From: Kaistella soli | GTDB lineage: Bacteria > Bacteroidota > Bacteroidia > Flavobacteriales > Weeksellaceae | Assembly: GCF_019038595.1 (NCBI RefSeq) | Contig: NZ_JAHOPF010000005.1 | Coordinates: 1 to 64,000 of the forward strand | Reading direction: 5' to 3' | Length of the DNA: 64,000 nucleotides | In this document: piece after piece, positions 45,161-54,142 of the stretch | Numbering within the stretch: the first letter of the stretch is position 1 | Layout of the letters: the number at the start of each line of letters is the position of its first letter | Translations under genes and position numbers: made by a program | Notes under the pieces: model-generated | Told to the model about the DNA's origin: nothing | Databases searched by the model: none | The model's input: the letters and a program-made list of their open reading frames with translations, nothing else

Positions 45161-46009
45161 ATGAGCGAAACTCAACAGCAATGGACCGAAACCATTGAAT
45201 CTAAACATTCCCTCTTCGATCTGAAACTCAGCGAGGTTTGGCGGTACCGGGATTTGGTTTATATGTTTGTAAAACGGGATTTTGTATCCAGTTTTAAGCA
45301 GACCATTCTTGGGCCTGTCTGGTTTTTCATCAATCCCATTTTAACCACTATTGTTTATCTTGTAATTTTCGGAAGCATCGCGAACCTTTCTACCGACGGC
45401 GCACCGAAAATTTTATTTTACCTTGCCGGAGTTACCCTTTGGAATTACTTTTCGTCCTGCTTAACCGGAACTTCCGGAGTTTTCACCAATAATTCAAATA
45501 TTTTCGGGAAAGTATATTTCCCGCGACTGGTGATGCCGCTAACGGTAGTGATATCGAATCTGATGAAATTTGGCGTTCAGTTTTTGCTTTTCCTTATTGC
45601 ATTCTTTTATTTTTTGTCAAAAGATCAGATCCAGCCGAACTTATGGATTTTGGCAACCCCATTTTTAATTTTCTTAATGGGAGCATTTGCACTGGGAGTG
45701 GGGATGATTTTTTCAGCGCTTACCACTAAATACCGGGATTTACAGATGCTTTTAGGATTTGGCGTCAGTCTTTATATGTACGCAACACCAGTCGTTTATC
45801 CGCTTTCAGCATTGTCGGGAATCTGGAAAAAACTCGCTTATTATAATCCGCTTACAGGAATTTTCGAATGTTTCAAATACGGCTGGCTGGGTTCGGGAGA
45901 TTTTTCCGCAGAACTTCTTCTGATCAGTACCGCCATCATTTTGTTTTTATTGGCGGTCGGAACACTGGTTTTTAATAAAGTGGAAAAAAGTTTTATGGAC
46001 ACTGTTTAA
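45161..46009 (+). CDS. Polysaccharide ABC exporter, permease subunit (Wzm-like)
   Basis: This 282-aa inner-membrane permease of the ABC-2 type exports lipid-linked surface glycans (O-antigen or teichoic-acid type). Near the N-terminus is LKLSEVWRYRDLVYMFVKRDFVSSFKQTILGPVWFFINP, the hallmark start of TagG/Wzm proteins. Six hydrophobic segments follow, with LTTKYRDLQMLLGFGVSLYMYATPVVYPLS in the second half. It is paired with the ATP-binding subunit 23 bp downstream. Confidence 0.95.
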   Translation: MSETQQQWTETIESKHSLFDLKLSEVWRYRDLVYMFVKRDFVSSFKQTILGPVWFFINPILTTIVYLVIFGSIANLSTDGAPKILFYLAGVTLWNYFSSCLTGTSGVFTNNSNIFGKVYFPRLVMPLTVVISNLMKFGVQFLLFLIAFFYFLSKDQIQPNLWILATPFLIFLMGAFALGVGMIFSALTTKYRDLQMLLGFGVSLYMYATPVVYPLSALSGIWKKLAYYNPLTGIFECFKYGWLGSGDFSAELLLISTAIILFLLAVGTLVFNKVEKSFMDTV

Positions 46010-46032
46010 ATTAAAACTGCAATCTTAAAAAA

Positions 46033-47265
46033 ATGCTCGCATTAAAAGCAGAAAATATTTCAAAACAATACCGCCTCGGACAGGTGGGAACAGGAACGCT
46101 CTCGCATGACCTGAACCGCTTCTGGCACCAAATCCGGGGAAAAGAAGACCCCTACTTAAAAATCGGGGAAGAAAACGACCGGAGTTCAAAAGGCGAATCC
46201 GATTACGTTTGGTCTCTGCGTGATATCAATTTTGAAATCGAAAAGGGAGACGCTGTGGGAATCATTGGAAGAAACGGCGCAGGAAAATCAACGCTGCTGA
46301 AACTTTTAAGCAAAGTCACCAAACCCACTACCGGAAAAATTTATACCAACGGCAGAATCGCTTCATTACTTGAAGTGGGAACCGGTTTCCATCCTGAAAT
46401 GACAGGACGCGAAAACATTTACCTTAACGGTGCGATTCTCGGAATGACAAGAAAAGAAATTACCCGGAAATTTGCAGAGATTGTAGATTTCTCAGGCGTT
46501 GAAAGATATATTGATACGCCGGTAAAAAGATATTCTTCAGGAATGTACGTCCGGCTCGCTTTTGCTGTTGCCGCACATCTCGAATCGGAAATACTCATTG
46601 TAGATGAAGTTTTAGCGGTAGGTGATGCGGAATTCCAGAAAAAATGTCTCGGGAAAATGGGTGATGTTTCCAAAGGCGAAGGAAGGACAGTTTTGTTCGT
46701 AAGCCACAATATGACAGCAGTTTCCCAGCTTTGCAAATCGGGGATTTATCTTAAAAACGGTGAAATTTTACATCAGGGAAATATTAAAAAAATTACAGAC
46801 CTTTATCTAAAAGACTCCGATAAAGGAAGTTCTATTTTTTCTTCTGAAGAAGACAGAAATGAAGACGTTTTCTTCAAAAAAATATCAATCCTTGACCAAA
46901 ATGAGAAATCGGAATCCTCCTTTGATTATGATGACGAAATCATCATCAGCTTTGAAATCTTAAATAAAAAAAGGATTGAAAAAGCCAATATATTTGTAAC
47001 CATACAGGACGCGCTTCAGAACAGAGTTTTTTCTGCGGAAGCAGCATTGAATCCCAATAAAGATCATTATCAGCTTGTTATTGAACCCAGATTTTTATCT
47101 GCAGGATCGTACAACATTACTGCGTTTATCCACATTCCGCAACTGTTCAGGTATGACGAGTTAGAAAATGTGTGTCATTTTGATGTGATTGATACGGGGT
47201 CTCAGTTTGCTATTCACGGCGGATATCATCACGGTGTCGTTTTCGGAAAATTTGAATGGAAATAA
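46033..47265 (+). CDS. Polysaccharide ABC exporter, ATP-binding subunit (Wzt-like)
   Basis: This 410-aa ATPase drives export through the Wzm-like channel. It has Walker A GIIGRNGAGKSTLL (about 75-88), LLEVGTGFHPEMTGRENIYLNG (a typical H/Wzt Q-loop neighbourhood), the signature YSSGMYVRLAFA, Walker B ILIVDEVLAVGD, and the switch His in VSHN. After about residue 250 a C-terminal domain of ~150 residues resembles Wzt_C, a beta-sandwich that recognises the finished glycan in some systems. It therefore may set which glycan is exported. Confidence 0.95.
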   Translation: MLALKAENISKQYRLGQVGTGTLSHDLNRFWHQIRGKEDPYLKIGEENDRSSKGESDYVWSLRDINFEIEKGDAVGIIGRNGAGKSTLLKLLSKVTKPTTGKIYTNGRIASLLEVGTGFHPEMTGRENIYLNGAILGMTRKEITRKFAEIVDFSGVERYIDTPVKRYSSGMYVRLAFAVAAHLESEILIVDEVLAVGDAEFQKKCLGKMGDVSKGEGRTVLFVSHNMTAVSQLCKSGIYLKNGEILHQGNIKKITDLYLKDSDKGSSIFSSEEDRNEDVFFKKISILDQNEKSESSFDYDDEIIISFEILNKKRIEKANIFVTIQDALQNRVFSAEAALNPNKDHYQLVIEPRFLSAGSYNITAFIHIPQLFRYDELENVCHFDVIDTGSQFAIHGGYHHGVVFGKFEWK

Positions 47266-47266
47266 T

Positions 47267-48043
47267 ATGAAAATACATTTGCTTAAAAAAGATCAGGTAG
47301 TTTTACCGACAGCAGAGTTGAAAAAGATCGCTTTGGCTGAGGAATACCTCAACAATAAATTTCATACTGATGCTGAAACGCTGTCCAATGCAGAAATTGC
47401 GAAAACGCCGTTAAGGTCTGATATCATTAATTTTCTTCTGGCAACTTTTGCAAAAGAAACCCATTATTTGGAAATAGGCGTCCGTCATACTGAGGAAAAT
47501 TTTGATCTGATAAATGCGACAAAAAAATACAGCGTTGATCCCGGTTACGAATCTGAGATCAATAATGTGGATTTCAAAATGACCAGTGATGAGTTTTTCG
47601 ACGGGTTGAGAAAAGGGGAATTCTTAAATCCTGAAATTAAATTCGATATTATATTTATTGACGGATCACATCTCGCGGATCAGGTAAAAAAAGACATCAG
47701 TAATTCGCTTGACTTCATCTCGGAAGAAGGTTTTATCGTTATGCACGACTGCAATCCACCGACAGAATTTCACGCTTCCGAAAATTACTATTACCGCCTT
47801 TCACCTTCCGGCGGATACTGGAACGGAACGACCTGGAAAGCTTTTTTTAACGCCAGAAAAAGGAAAGATATTTCAAGCTGCTGTATCGATACGGACTGGG
47901 GAATTGGCGTGATTTCTAAAACCAAAAATTTAGGTAAACAATCTACCGTTGAAAATGAATTCTTCGAATTCAATGTTTTTTCACAACACAGGAAAGAAAG
48001 TCTGAACTTAATTTCATATCAGGAATTTAAAGCCTTATTTTAA
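47267..48043 (+). CDS. Class I SAM-dependent methyltransferase-like protein
   Basis: This 258-aa cytoplasmic protein begins at MKIHLLKKD (47267), 1 bp after the Wzt stop; an upstream in-frame ATG lies inside the Wzt gene. Its core THYLEIGVRHTEENFDLI ... YSVDPGYES ... FDIIFIDGSHLADQVKKDISNSLDFISEEGFIVMHDCNPP fits the Methyltransf_24 type Rossmann fold (SAM-binding glycine region and acidic residue, then DGSH, then HDC). It probably modifies a sugar in the exported glycan. The target is unknown. Confidence 0.8.
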   Translation: MKIHLLKKDQVVLPTAELKKIALAEEYLNNKFHTDAETLSNAEIAKTPLRSDIINFLLATFAKETHYLEIGVRHTEENFDLINATKKYSVDPGYESEINNVDFKMTSDEFFDGLRKGEFLNPEIKFDIIFIDGSHLADQVKKDISNSLDFISEEGFIVMHDCNPPTEFHASENYYYRLSPSGGYWNGTTWKAFFNARKRKDISSCCIDTDWGIGVISKTKNLGKQSTVENEFFEFNVFSQHRKESLNLISYQEFKALF

Positions 48044-48940
48044 TTGCTCACCATTATTATTCCATATTACAAAATCACCTTTTTTAAAGAAACGCTGTTA
48101 TCTTTGGAACAGCAGACGTGCAAAAAATTCAGCTTATTTATAGGAGACGATGCAAGCTTGGAAAACCCCGAAAACCTCATCAGGGAAACGCTGAAAACAA
48201 CGCAGTTTACTTATAAAAGATATGAAGAGAATTACGGCTCAAAAAACCTTGTTAATCAATGGAAAAGATGCATCGGAGACAGTGATGCGGGAGAATGGTT
48301 CATGATTTTGGGTGACGACGATTTAATATCCTATAATCTTGTGGAAGAATTTTATGAAAAATTACCTGAGATCAATACAAATAAATGCAGTGTAGTGAAA
48401 TTTTCCCAATGCTGGATTAATGAAAAAGGTTATAAAATAAGAGATTTCACCCAATATGATCAATTAATTTCACCCATAAAAAACTGGGAGAAAAAATACA
48501 TTCACGGCCATCAGTCGAGTCTTTCTGAGCATATTTTCCGGAAGAGTTCTTACTTAAAATACGGCTTCCGCGATTTTCCTCTCGCTTGGGGAACGGATGA
48601 CATTGCGGTGCTGGAATTCAGTGAAGGCAAAGAAATTTTATTTATTCACGGAGCAAAAGTTTATGTACGAATAAGCAGCGAAAACATTTCCGGTAAAACT
48701 GATAACATGAAAGAAAAAGAAGCGGCTGTCCACCAGTTAGAAGAATATCTGCTGAAAAACCACTACAGAAAACTCCCGGAAAATTATGTTGCACAAAAAG
48801 TTCAGCAGCACCTTCATTATGCTTTCATTAACAAACCGTCAGATTTAAACATCAATCTGTTGAAACTCTACTGGCATCTAAAGGATTACAGAAAAATTCT
48901 AACTTTACCTAAAACGTATTTTCACCTCTATTCCCAATAA
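48044..48940 (+). CDS. Family 2 glycosyltransferase
   Basis: This 298-aa GT-A-fold sugar transferase uses a TTG start that directly abuts the preceding stop. The first strand is LTIIIPYYKITFFKETLLSLEQQ, with SLFIGDDASLENPENLI (nucleotide Asp pair) and EWFMILGDDDLISYN, the DxD metal site. The C-terminal half has WGTDDIAVLEF. It adds one sugar during glycan assembly; donor and acceptor are not predictable. Confidence 0.87.
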   Translation: MLTIIIPYYKITFFKETLLSLEQQTCKKFSLFIGDDASLENPENLIRETLKTTQFTYKRYEENYGSKNLVNQWKRCIGDSDAGEWFMILGDDDLISYNLVEEFYEKLPEINTNKCSVVKFSQCWINEKGYKIRDFTQYDQLISPIKNWEKKYIHGHQSSLSEHIFRKSSYLKYGFRDFPLAWGTDDIAVLEFSEGKEILFIHGAKVYVRISSENISGKTDNMKEKEAAVHQLEEYLLKNHYRKLPENYVAQKVQQHLHYAFINKPSDLNINLLKLYWHLKDYRKILTLPKTYFHLYSQ

Positions 48941-48943
48941 GCG

Positions 48944-49804
48944 ATGCCTAAAGTCTCCGTTATCATTCCCTGCTATAATCAGTCGGCGTTCCTGGAAGCT
49001 TGCCTAGAGTCGGTTTTGAACCAAACCTTTACCGATTGGGAATGCCTTTTAATAGATGACGGAAGCACGGATGACACAGAAGAAACCGCAAAAAGATGGA
49101 CTGAAAAAGACAGCAGATTTTCTTATCATAAAAAACAGAATGAGGGCGTTACCAAAACAAGGAATTACGGGCTCGACATTGCAAAAGGAGAATGGATTCA
49201 GTTTCTGGATGCGGATGACATTCTGGATCAAAACAAACTAAAAAAATCTCTGGAAAATGAAAACGGCGAAAATATGATGATTACCAATTTCGCTATGATT
49301 TTCGGCACTGAAATAAAAGAACCTTTCTGCGATCTTTCAAGATATGACATCACTTTTGAAAATCTGGTTTCACGTTGGGATATCGATTTTAATCTGCCCA
49401 TACTTTGTGTTTTAATTAAAAAAGAAATCATTGGAAACACTCGTTTTCCTGTCAACCTTAAAGCGAAAGAAGACTGGATTTTCTGGCTTGAAATTTTCCG
49501 AAAACCAAAAGTGAAATCTAAATTCATCAATGAAAAACTCGCTTACTACAGACACAACCCGGATGGAGCTTCGAAAAACTTCTCTTCAGTTTTTCAGGAT
49601 AATTTTGATGCCAATCAATTTATATTCAATCATTACGATGATAAAACTAAATATTTAGTTTTCCAAAAAATCAATAATCAGAATTTAACTTTAAACACAT
49701 CCAATTTAGACCAGAAAAACTATATACTCAAACTACAAAGCACAAAAATTCTGAAGTATTATCTGCGATTCCGGGAGAGGTTTTCAAAAATTTTTAAAAA
49801 TTAA
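48944..49804 (+). CDS. Family 2 glycosyltransferase
   Basis: This 286-aa GT2 enzyme has the textbook start KVSVIIPCYNQSAFLEACLESVLNQTF, then WECLLIDDGSTDDTEE, and WIQFLDADDILDQNKL (DxD), with EDWIFWLEIF as the catalytic base region. It lies 3 bp after the preceding transferase and is co-transcribed with it. Confidence 0.92.
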   Translation: MPKVSVIIPCYNQSAFLEACLESVLNQTFTDWECLLIDDGSTDDTEETAKRWTEKDSRFSYHKKQNEGVTKTRNYGLDIAKGEWIQFLDADDILDQNKLKKSLENENGENMMITNFAMIFGTEIKEPFCDLSRYDITFENLVSRWDIDFNLPILCVLIKKEIIGNTRFPVNLKAKEDWIFWLEIFRKPKVKSKFINEKLAYYRHNPDGASKNFSSVFQDNFDANQFIFNHYDDKTKYLVFQKINNQNLTLNTSNLDQKNYILKLQSTKILKYYLRFRERFSKIFKN

Positions 49805-49807
49805 GTC

Positions 49808-50728
49808 ATGAAAACTTCGATCGCAATCTGCACATATAACGGCGAAAAATTTATAAAAGAACAGCTCGACAGTATTCTTGAACAGACCGTTCAGGTAGAT
49901 GAAATTATCGTTTGCGACGATCATTCCACTGATCAAACCCAGGAAATTCTTGCCGAATATCACTCGAAACTTCCGGAAGTTTTTAAAATTCACTACAATG
50001 AAAAACCGTTGGGTGTAATTAAAAACTTTGAAAAAGCCGTCAATCTGTGCCAAAACGAAATTATATTTTTGTGTGATCAGGACGACCTGTGGAAACCCAA
50101 CAAAGTGGAAACCGTTCTCTGTTATTTTAAAAACAATCCGGATAAAGAAGCGGTTTTTCATGATCTCGAGCTTTTAGAAAACGACAACATCTTAAAATCC
50201 TCGAATTGGGAAAGCATTTATTTTCTTCCCGAAAACACGGACGGAATAAGCGTTCAGCATTATCTGTTTCTATTTGGAAATATCGCTACAGGCGCTTCTT
50301 TTGCCTTTAGAAATCCGAAAAAGAAATGGAATTTTAATGCTTCATCAGTTCTTTTATTGCACGATTACCAATTGGCGATGCATTTTGCCGCGGCAAATAC
50401 ACTGGGATTTGTTGATGAAAAGCTGGGTGTTTACCGTCTTCATGATAATCAGCAGGTCGGAACCGATCAGAATAACAGGCAGAAAAGAAAAGAAATTTAT
50501 GACACTTTTGTCAACAGCAGTAATTTGGAAAAACTTAAATATTACGAGGCAAAATCGAAATATTGGAAAGGTAAACTGAATCCGGATGACGAAAAAAACA
50601 TAATAAAGTTTATAGAAAGAGAAACGGATATTCTGAAAAGAAAACATTTGCAAAGTTTAACTTTAATCGAGCGAAATTATACTTCTTTCTACTGGGCGTT
50701 GACCAATAAATTTCAAATCAAAACTTAA
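49808..50728 (+). CDS. Family 2 glycosyltransferase
   Basis: This 306-aa GT2 enzyme begins KTSIAICTYNGEKFIKEQLDSILEQT. It has EIIVCDDHSTDQTQEIL and EIIFLCDQDDLWKPNKVE, the CDQDD/LWxPxK form seen in rhamnosyl- and related transferases of this subfamily. LLLHDYQLAMHFA and GVYRLHDNQQVG form the acceptor side. A rhamnosyltransferase role is plausible but unproven. Confidence 0.9.
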   Translation: MKTSIAICTYNGEKFIKEQLDSILEQTVQVDEIIVCDDHSTDQTQEILAEYHSKLPEVFKIHYNEKPLGVIKNFEKAVNLCQNEIIFLCDQDDLWKPNKVETVLCYFKNNPDKEAVFHDLELLENDNILKSSNWESIYFLPENTDGISVQHYLFLFGNIATGASFAFRNPKKKWNFNASSVLLLHDYQLAMHFAAANTLGFVDEKLGVYRLHDNQQVGTDQNNRQKRKEIYDTFVNSSNLEKLKYYEAKSKYWKGKLNPDDEKNIIKFIERETDILKRKHLQSLTLIERNYTSFYWALTNKFQIKT

Positions 50729-50729
50729 A

Positions 50730-51533
50730 ATGCTTTCCATTATTATTTCAACATATAAACCGCACAATTTCACTGCTCTGGAACAGAATATCACAGAGAC
50801 AGCAGGGATTACGTTTGAAATAATAAAGGTTGAAAATCCTGGCACAATGGGAATCTGCGAAGCATACAATTCCGGAGCAGAACAGGCAAAGTTTGAAAAC
50901 CTGCTTTTTCTGCACGACGATGTTTCGTTTCAGACAAAAAATTGGGGACCGCTATTAATTCAGCACTTAAAAGATCCTGAAACCGGAGTTTTGGGAGTCG
51001 CAGGTTCTAACTATGTTCCGTCAGCGCCGTCAGGATGGTTTATCGGAAAACAACAGAAAGAAATAACAGGAAATAAAAGTCTCGCCATCGCTTTGGACGG
51101 CGTTTTTCTGAGCTGCACAAAAGCCAAATTCGATCATGTAAGATTTAACGAAGAACACATTAAAGGATTTCATGGCTACGACTGCGATTTCAGTTTAAGA
51201 ATGTCCAAGTTATATCAAAATTATATCGTTCATGATATTAAAATTGAACATTTCTCCGGCGGAAATCCGGATAAACTGTTCATAGATAACAATATTAAAA
51301 TCCGGCTGAACCTTGGAAGCAATTTCAATCACCCTTCAAATTCAGCAACAGAAAAAGCTGCTTTCAAAAGTTTCGTCAGGTTTTACTTTAAATATTATCC
51401 GGTTACAGTCAAGAATCTTTGTTTTACACTGAAATTTTTTCCGTTTTCAAAAACCAGGCTTAAGGATCAGTTTCAGATTTTAAAAACATATTTGCAGGTT
51501 ATCAAGTACAGAAAACATCAGCGCAGTTTATAA
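50730..51533 (+). CDS. Glycosyltransferase, GT2-like
   Basis: This 267-aa protein starts MLSIIISTYKPHNFTALEQNI. It shows NPGTMGICEAYNSGAEQAKFENLLFLHDDVSF, in which HDD takes the place of the usual DxD, and then GVLGVAGSNYVPS and GFHGYDCDFSLRM as the catalytic region. This form is common among small glycosyltransferases in Bacteroidota glycan loci. It overlaps the next gene by one base. Confidence 0.82.
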   Translation: MLSIIISTYKPHNFTALEQNITETAGITFEIIKVENPGTMGICEAYNSGAEQAKFENLLFLHDDVSFQTKNWGPLLIQHLKDPETGVLGVAGSNYVPSAPSGWFIGKQQKEITGNKSLAIALDGVFLSCTKAKFDHVRFNEEHIKGFHGYDCDFSLRMSKLYQNYIVHDIKIEHFSGGNPDKLFIDNNIKIRLNLGSNFNHPSNSATEKAAFKSFVRFYFKYYPVTVKNLCFTLKFFPFSKTRLKDQFQILKTYLQVIKYRKHQRSL

Positions 51534-52357
51534 TGGAAACCTTTAAGCACATCATATCAACCCGTTTTAATGTTCCTACGGAAATATGGACGACGACCCG
51601 TGAAGGAAAAAAACCGCTCAGCGACGAATGGCTGGAAGACCGTTTCGGGATTTTTCTCAAATACTGTCTTCCTTCCTTTAAAAATCAGAGCCAGAAAAAT
51701 TTTGTGTGGCTGGTTTTCTTTGATATCCATACTCCAAAAAAATACGTCGGAATTATAAGTGATATAGAGAAGGAATGTAAACAGTTTCACCCGGTTTTTG
51801 TTCAGGATTTTCAGGAAATGAGTACCCGACTTTTAGAAATGATTCCTCAATTTTTTGATCACAAAACTGAATATATAATTACTACCGACATTGATAATGA
51901 TGACATGATTCACCGGTCGTTTGTCGCCGAGGTTCAAAAAAGCTTCAGGCCTGTCCATAATCTGGTTATTGATTTGCGCTTGGGACTTCAGATAACCAAA
52001 ACCGGCGTAAATAAAGGGATTGCCAATTACTACTATCAGGTTGCGAATCCATTCGTGAGTTTAGTGGAAAAAACTACAGATTTCAGAACCGTGACGAAAG
52101 AAAACCATCTGAATTACAGGAATTATCCCAATATCGTGATGGCTGACAAAACACCGCTTTTCATACAGTTCATCCACAAAAACAATCTGATGAATGACAC
52201 ATTTCAAAATTCCAAAAGAATCTCCAAAATCAATTATTCTGATTTTGGAATCAGCAAAGAAAACGAACTGTTATTGTCAGATATTACTACTTTTGTATTT
52301 AACACAAAACGTTTGTTGAAAAATGCGGTGAAAATACTTTCAAATAAACACCAATGA
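51533..52357 (+). CDS. Putative rhamnosyl transferase family protein
   Basis: This 274-aa protein matches the putative rhamnosyl-transferase family (PF11316-type). Marks are FKHIISTRFNVP, EWLEDRFGIFLKYCLPSFKNQSQKNFVWLVFFDIHTP, and the metal site ITTDIDNDDMIHRSFV near residues 117-131. It probably transfers a deoxysugar to the growing glycan; substrate assignment is by family only. It overlaps the following FkbM gene by 4 bp (ATGA), indicating coupled translation. Confidence 0.85.
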   Translation: METFKHIISTRFNVPTEIWTTTREGKKPLSDEWLEDRFGIFLKYCLPSFKNQSQKNFVWLVFFDIHTPKKYVGIISDIEKECKQFHPVFVQDFQEMSTRLLEMIPQFFDHKTEYIITTDIDNDDMIHRSFVAEVQKSFRPVHNLVIDLRLGLQITKTGVNKGIANYYYQVANPFVSLVEKTTDFRTVTKENHLNYRNYPNIVMADKTPLFIQFIHKNNLMNDTFQNSKRISKINYSDFGISKENELLLSDITTFVFNTKRLLKNAVKILSNKHQ

Positions 52358-53139
52358 AAAATTTAGTTTCGGATTTACTTTTTACGAATTACCGTCTGCT
52401 GAAAAAAAGATTCAACAGCAATCTTGAAAACGGCAAAACCGGCATTTCCGATACCGAAAGGGAAAGAATTTTAAAACCTCAGTTTATTGAAAACCATACC
52501 GCTCAAATTTTCGGTAAACCTTTTTCATATTCCAGTGCTACGGCAATGCTGCATTCCCTGGACGAACTTTTTCTGGAAGATCTATATTTATTCAAATCCG
52601 ACACCGAAACTCCCTACATCATTGATTGCGGCGCGAATATGGGCTTAAGCGTTCTTTATTTCAAAAGACAGTATCCGAAAGCGAAAATTACTGCATTCGA
52701 ACCGGATCCAGGGATTTGTAAGCTACTCAAAAAAAATGTAGAAACCTATTTTCATTCGGAGGACATCACAGTTTATGACAAAGCGGTGTGGACAGAAGAA
52801 ACAACGCTCGAATTTTATTCCGACGGAGGTCTTTCCGGATCTACCGTTCTCGATTTTTCAAATACCAACACCACCACAAAAGTCGAAACGATAGATCTGA
52901 AAAAATTCCTTACCCAAAATGTCGATTTCTTGAAAATTGATATTGAAGGAGCCGAAAATACAGTTATTTTTGACATTGAACCTCAGCTTGTTAACGTGAA
53001 AAATCTTTTTCTGGAATACCACGGTATTAAAGGTGAACCGCAGAATTTAGGTGAAATCCTTAATTTACTCAAAAGATCGGGATTTAAGTATTATATTAGA
53101 GTTGCGGGGGGAAACAATAAGGTTTCCGTTCTGCCGTGA
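52354..53139 (+). CDS. FkbM-family methyltransferase
   Basis: This 261-aa SAM-dependent O-methyltransferase has motif I YIIDCGANMGLSVLYFKRQ (about 88-106), ITAFEPDPGICKLLKKNV, and VDFLKIDIEGAENTVI (about 190-205), all standard for FkbM. In sugar clusters such enzymes methylate hydroxyls of deoxysugars. Its start overlaps the putative rhamnosyl transferase stop, so it may methylate that residue; this is inferred from position. Confidence 0.92.
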   Translation: MKNLVSDLLFTNYRLLKKRFNSNLENGKTGISDTERERILKPQFIENHTAQIFGKPFSYSSATAMLHSLDELFLEDLYLFKSDTETPYIIDCGANMGLSVLYFKRQYPKAKITAFEPDPGICKLLKKNVETYFHSEDITVYDKAVWTEETTLEFYSDGGLSGSTVLDFSNTNTTTKVETIDLKKFLTQNVDFLKIDIEGAENTVIFDIEPQLVNVKNLFLEYHGIKGEPQNLGEILNLLKRSGFKYYIRVAGGNNKVSVLP

Positions 53140-53197
53140 AGAACCTAAAAATTTCAACCAGCAACTCAATATTTTCTGTTACCGCCAACAATAGCTT

Positions 53198-54121
53198 ATG
53201 CCAAACATTTACTTCATTATCGTTACTTACAACGCCATGCAATGGGCAGAAAGATGTTTTTCAAGTCTGAGGAAATCATCTGTTCCGATAAATGTACTCG
53301 TGGTGGATAACGGCTCTACCGACGGTACACAGAATTTTATCAAAAGAAATTTCACTGAGGTAGAACTCATTCAGAATGATAAAAACCTGGGATTTGGAAA
53401 AGCAAACAATATCGGAATTGAAACAGCCTACAGAAAAAATGCAGATTTTTTCTATCTGATGAATCAGGATGCGTGGGTTTTTGAGAATTCGGTTGCCGAA
53501 CTTTTAAAAGTTTATAACAGCTATCCCAACAAAAGCGATATTGGGATTTTAAGTCCGGTGCATCTGGATGGAACCGAAAAAAAACTGGATATTTTCATTG
53601 ACAAATACATTGCTATCAATTTCAAAACCCGGATGATTTCCGATTTTTACCTGAATTCGCCAAAACCTTATTACGAAATAAGTTTTGTAAACGCCGCACA
53701 CTGGCTGATTCCTAAAGAAACCATAGAAAAAGTGGGCGGTTTTAATCCCTATTTTTTCCATTACGGTGAGGATAACGAATATATTAACCGCGTTCATTAT
53801 CACAAGAAAAAGATATTCTTGGTTTCCGGAAGTAAAGCAGTTCATGACGGGAAACAGGACCTGGAGAAAGTAGATTATCAGCGGTTTGAAGAGTTAAGTT
53901 TAGAAACGCGAATTTTAGATCCGAACCTGACTGACGAATATCAAAAAATAAGGAGTTCATTATTAAAAAGTACGGTTAAGAATTTAGTTTTGACCGATTT
54001 TAATTCAGCAAAAAAAATGTATAAACTATTCCGCCGGATCAGTTCCCAGAAAAAACTTTTACAGGACAATAAAAAATTCTTAACTTCAAATTCTCATCCT
54101 TTTTTGAACCTTCAAAATTAA
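53198..54121 (+). CDS. Family 2 glycosyltransferase (rhamnosyltransferase-like)
   Basis: This 307-aa GT2 enzyme has NIYFIIVTYNAMQWAERCFSSLR, INVLVVDNGSTDGTQNFI, and NLGFGKANNIGIETA, a run typical of WbbL/RfbF-type rhamnosyltransferases. Its DxD-like motif is MNQDAWVF, and GGFNPYFFHYGEDNEYINRVHY forms the catalytic block. It sits after a 58-bp gap, so it may be less tightly coupled to the genes before it. Confidence 0.92.
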   Translation: MPNIYFIIVTYNAMQWAERCFSSLRKSSVPINVLVVDNGSTDGTQNFIKRNFTEVELIQNDKNLGFGKANNIGIETAYRKNADFFYLMNQDAWVFENSVAELLKVYNSYPNKSDIGILSPVHLDGTEKKLDIFIDKYIAINFKTRMISDFYLNSPKPYYEISFVNAAHWLIPKETIEKVGGFNPYFFHYGEDNEYINRVHYHKKKIFLVSGSKAVHDGKQDLEKVDYQRFEELSLETRILDPNLTDEYQKIRSSLLKSTVKNLVLTDFNSAKKMYKLFRRISSQKKLLQDNKKFLTSNSHPFLNLQN

Positions 54122-54142
54122 TCTGAACTTTAAAATATTTCT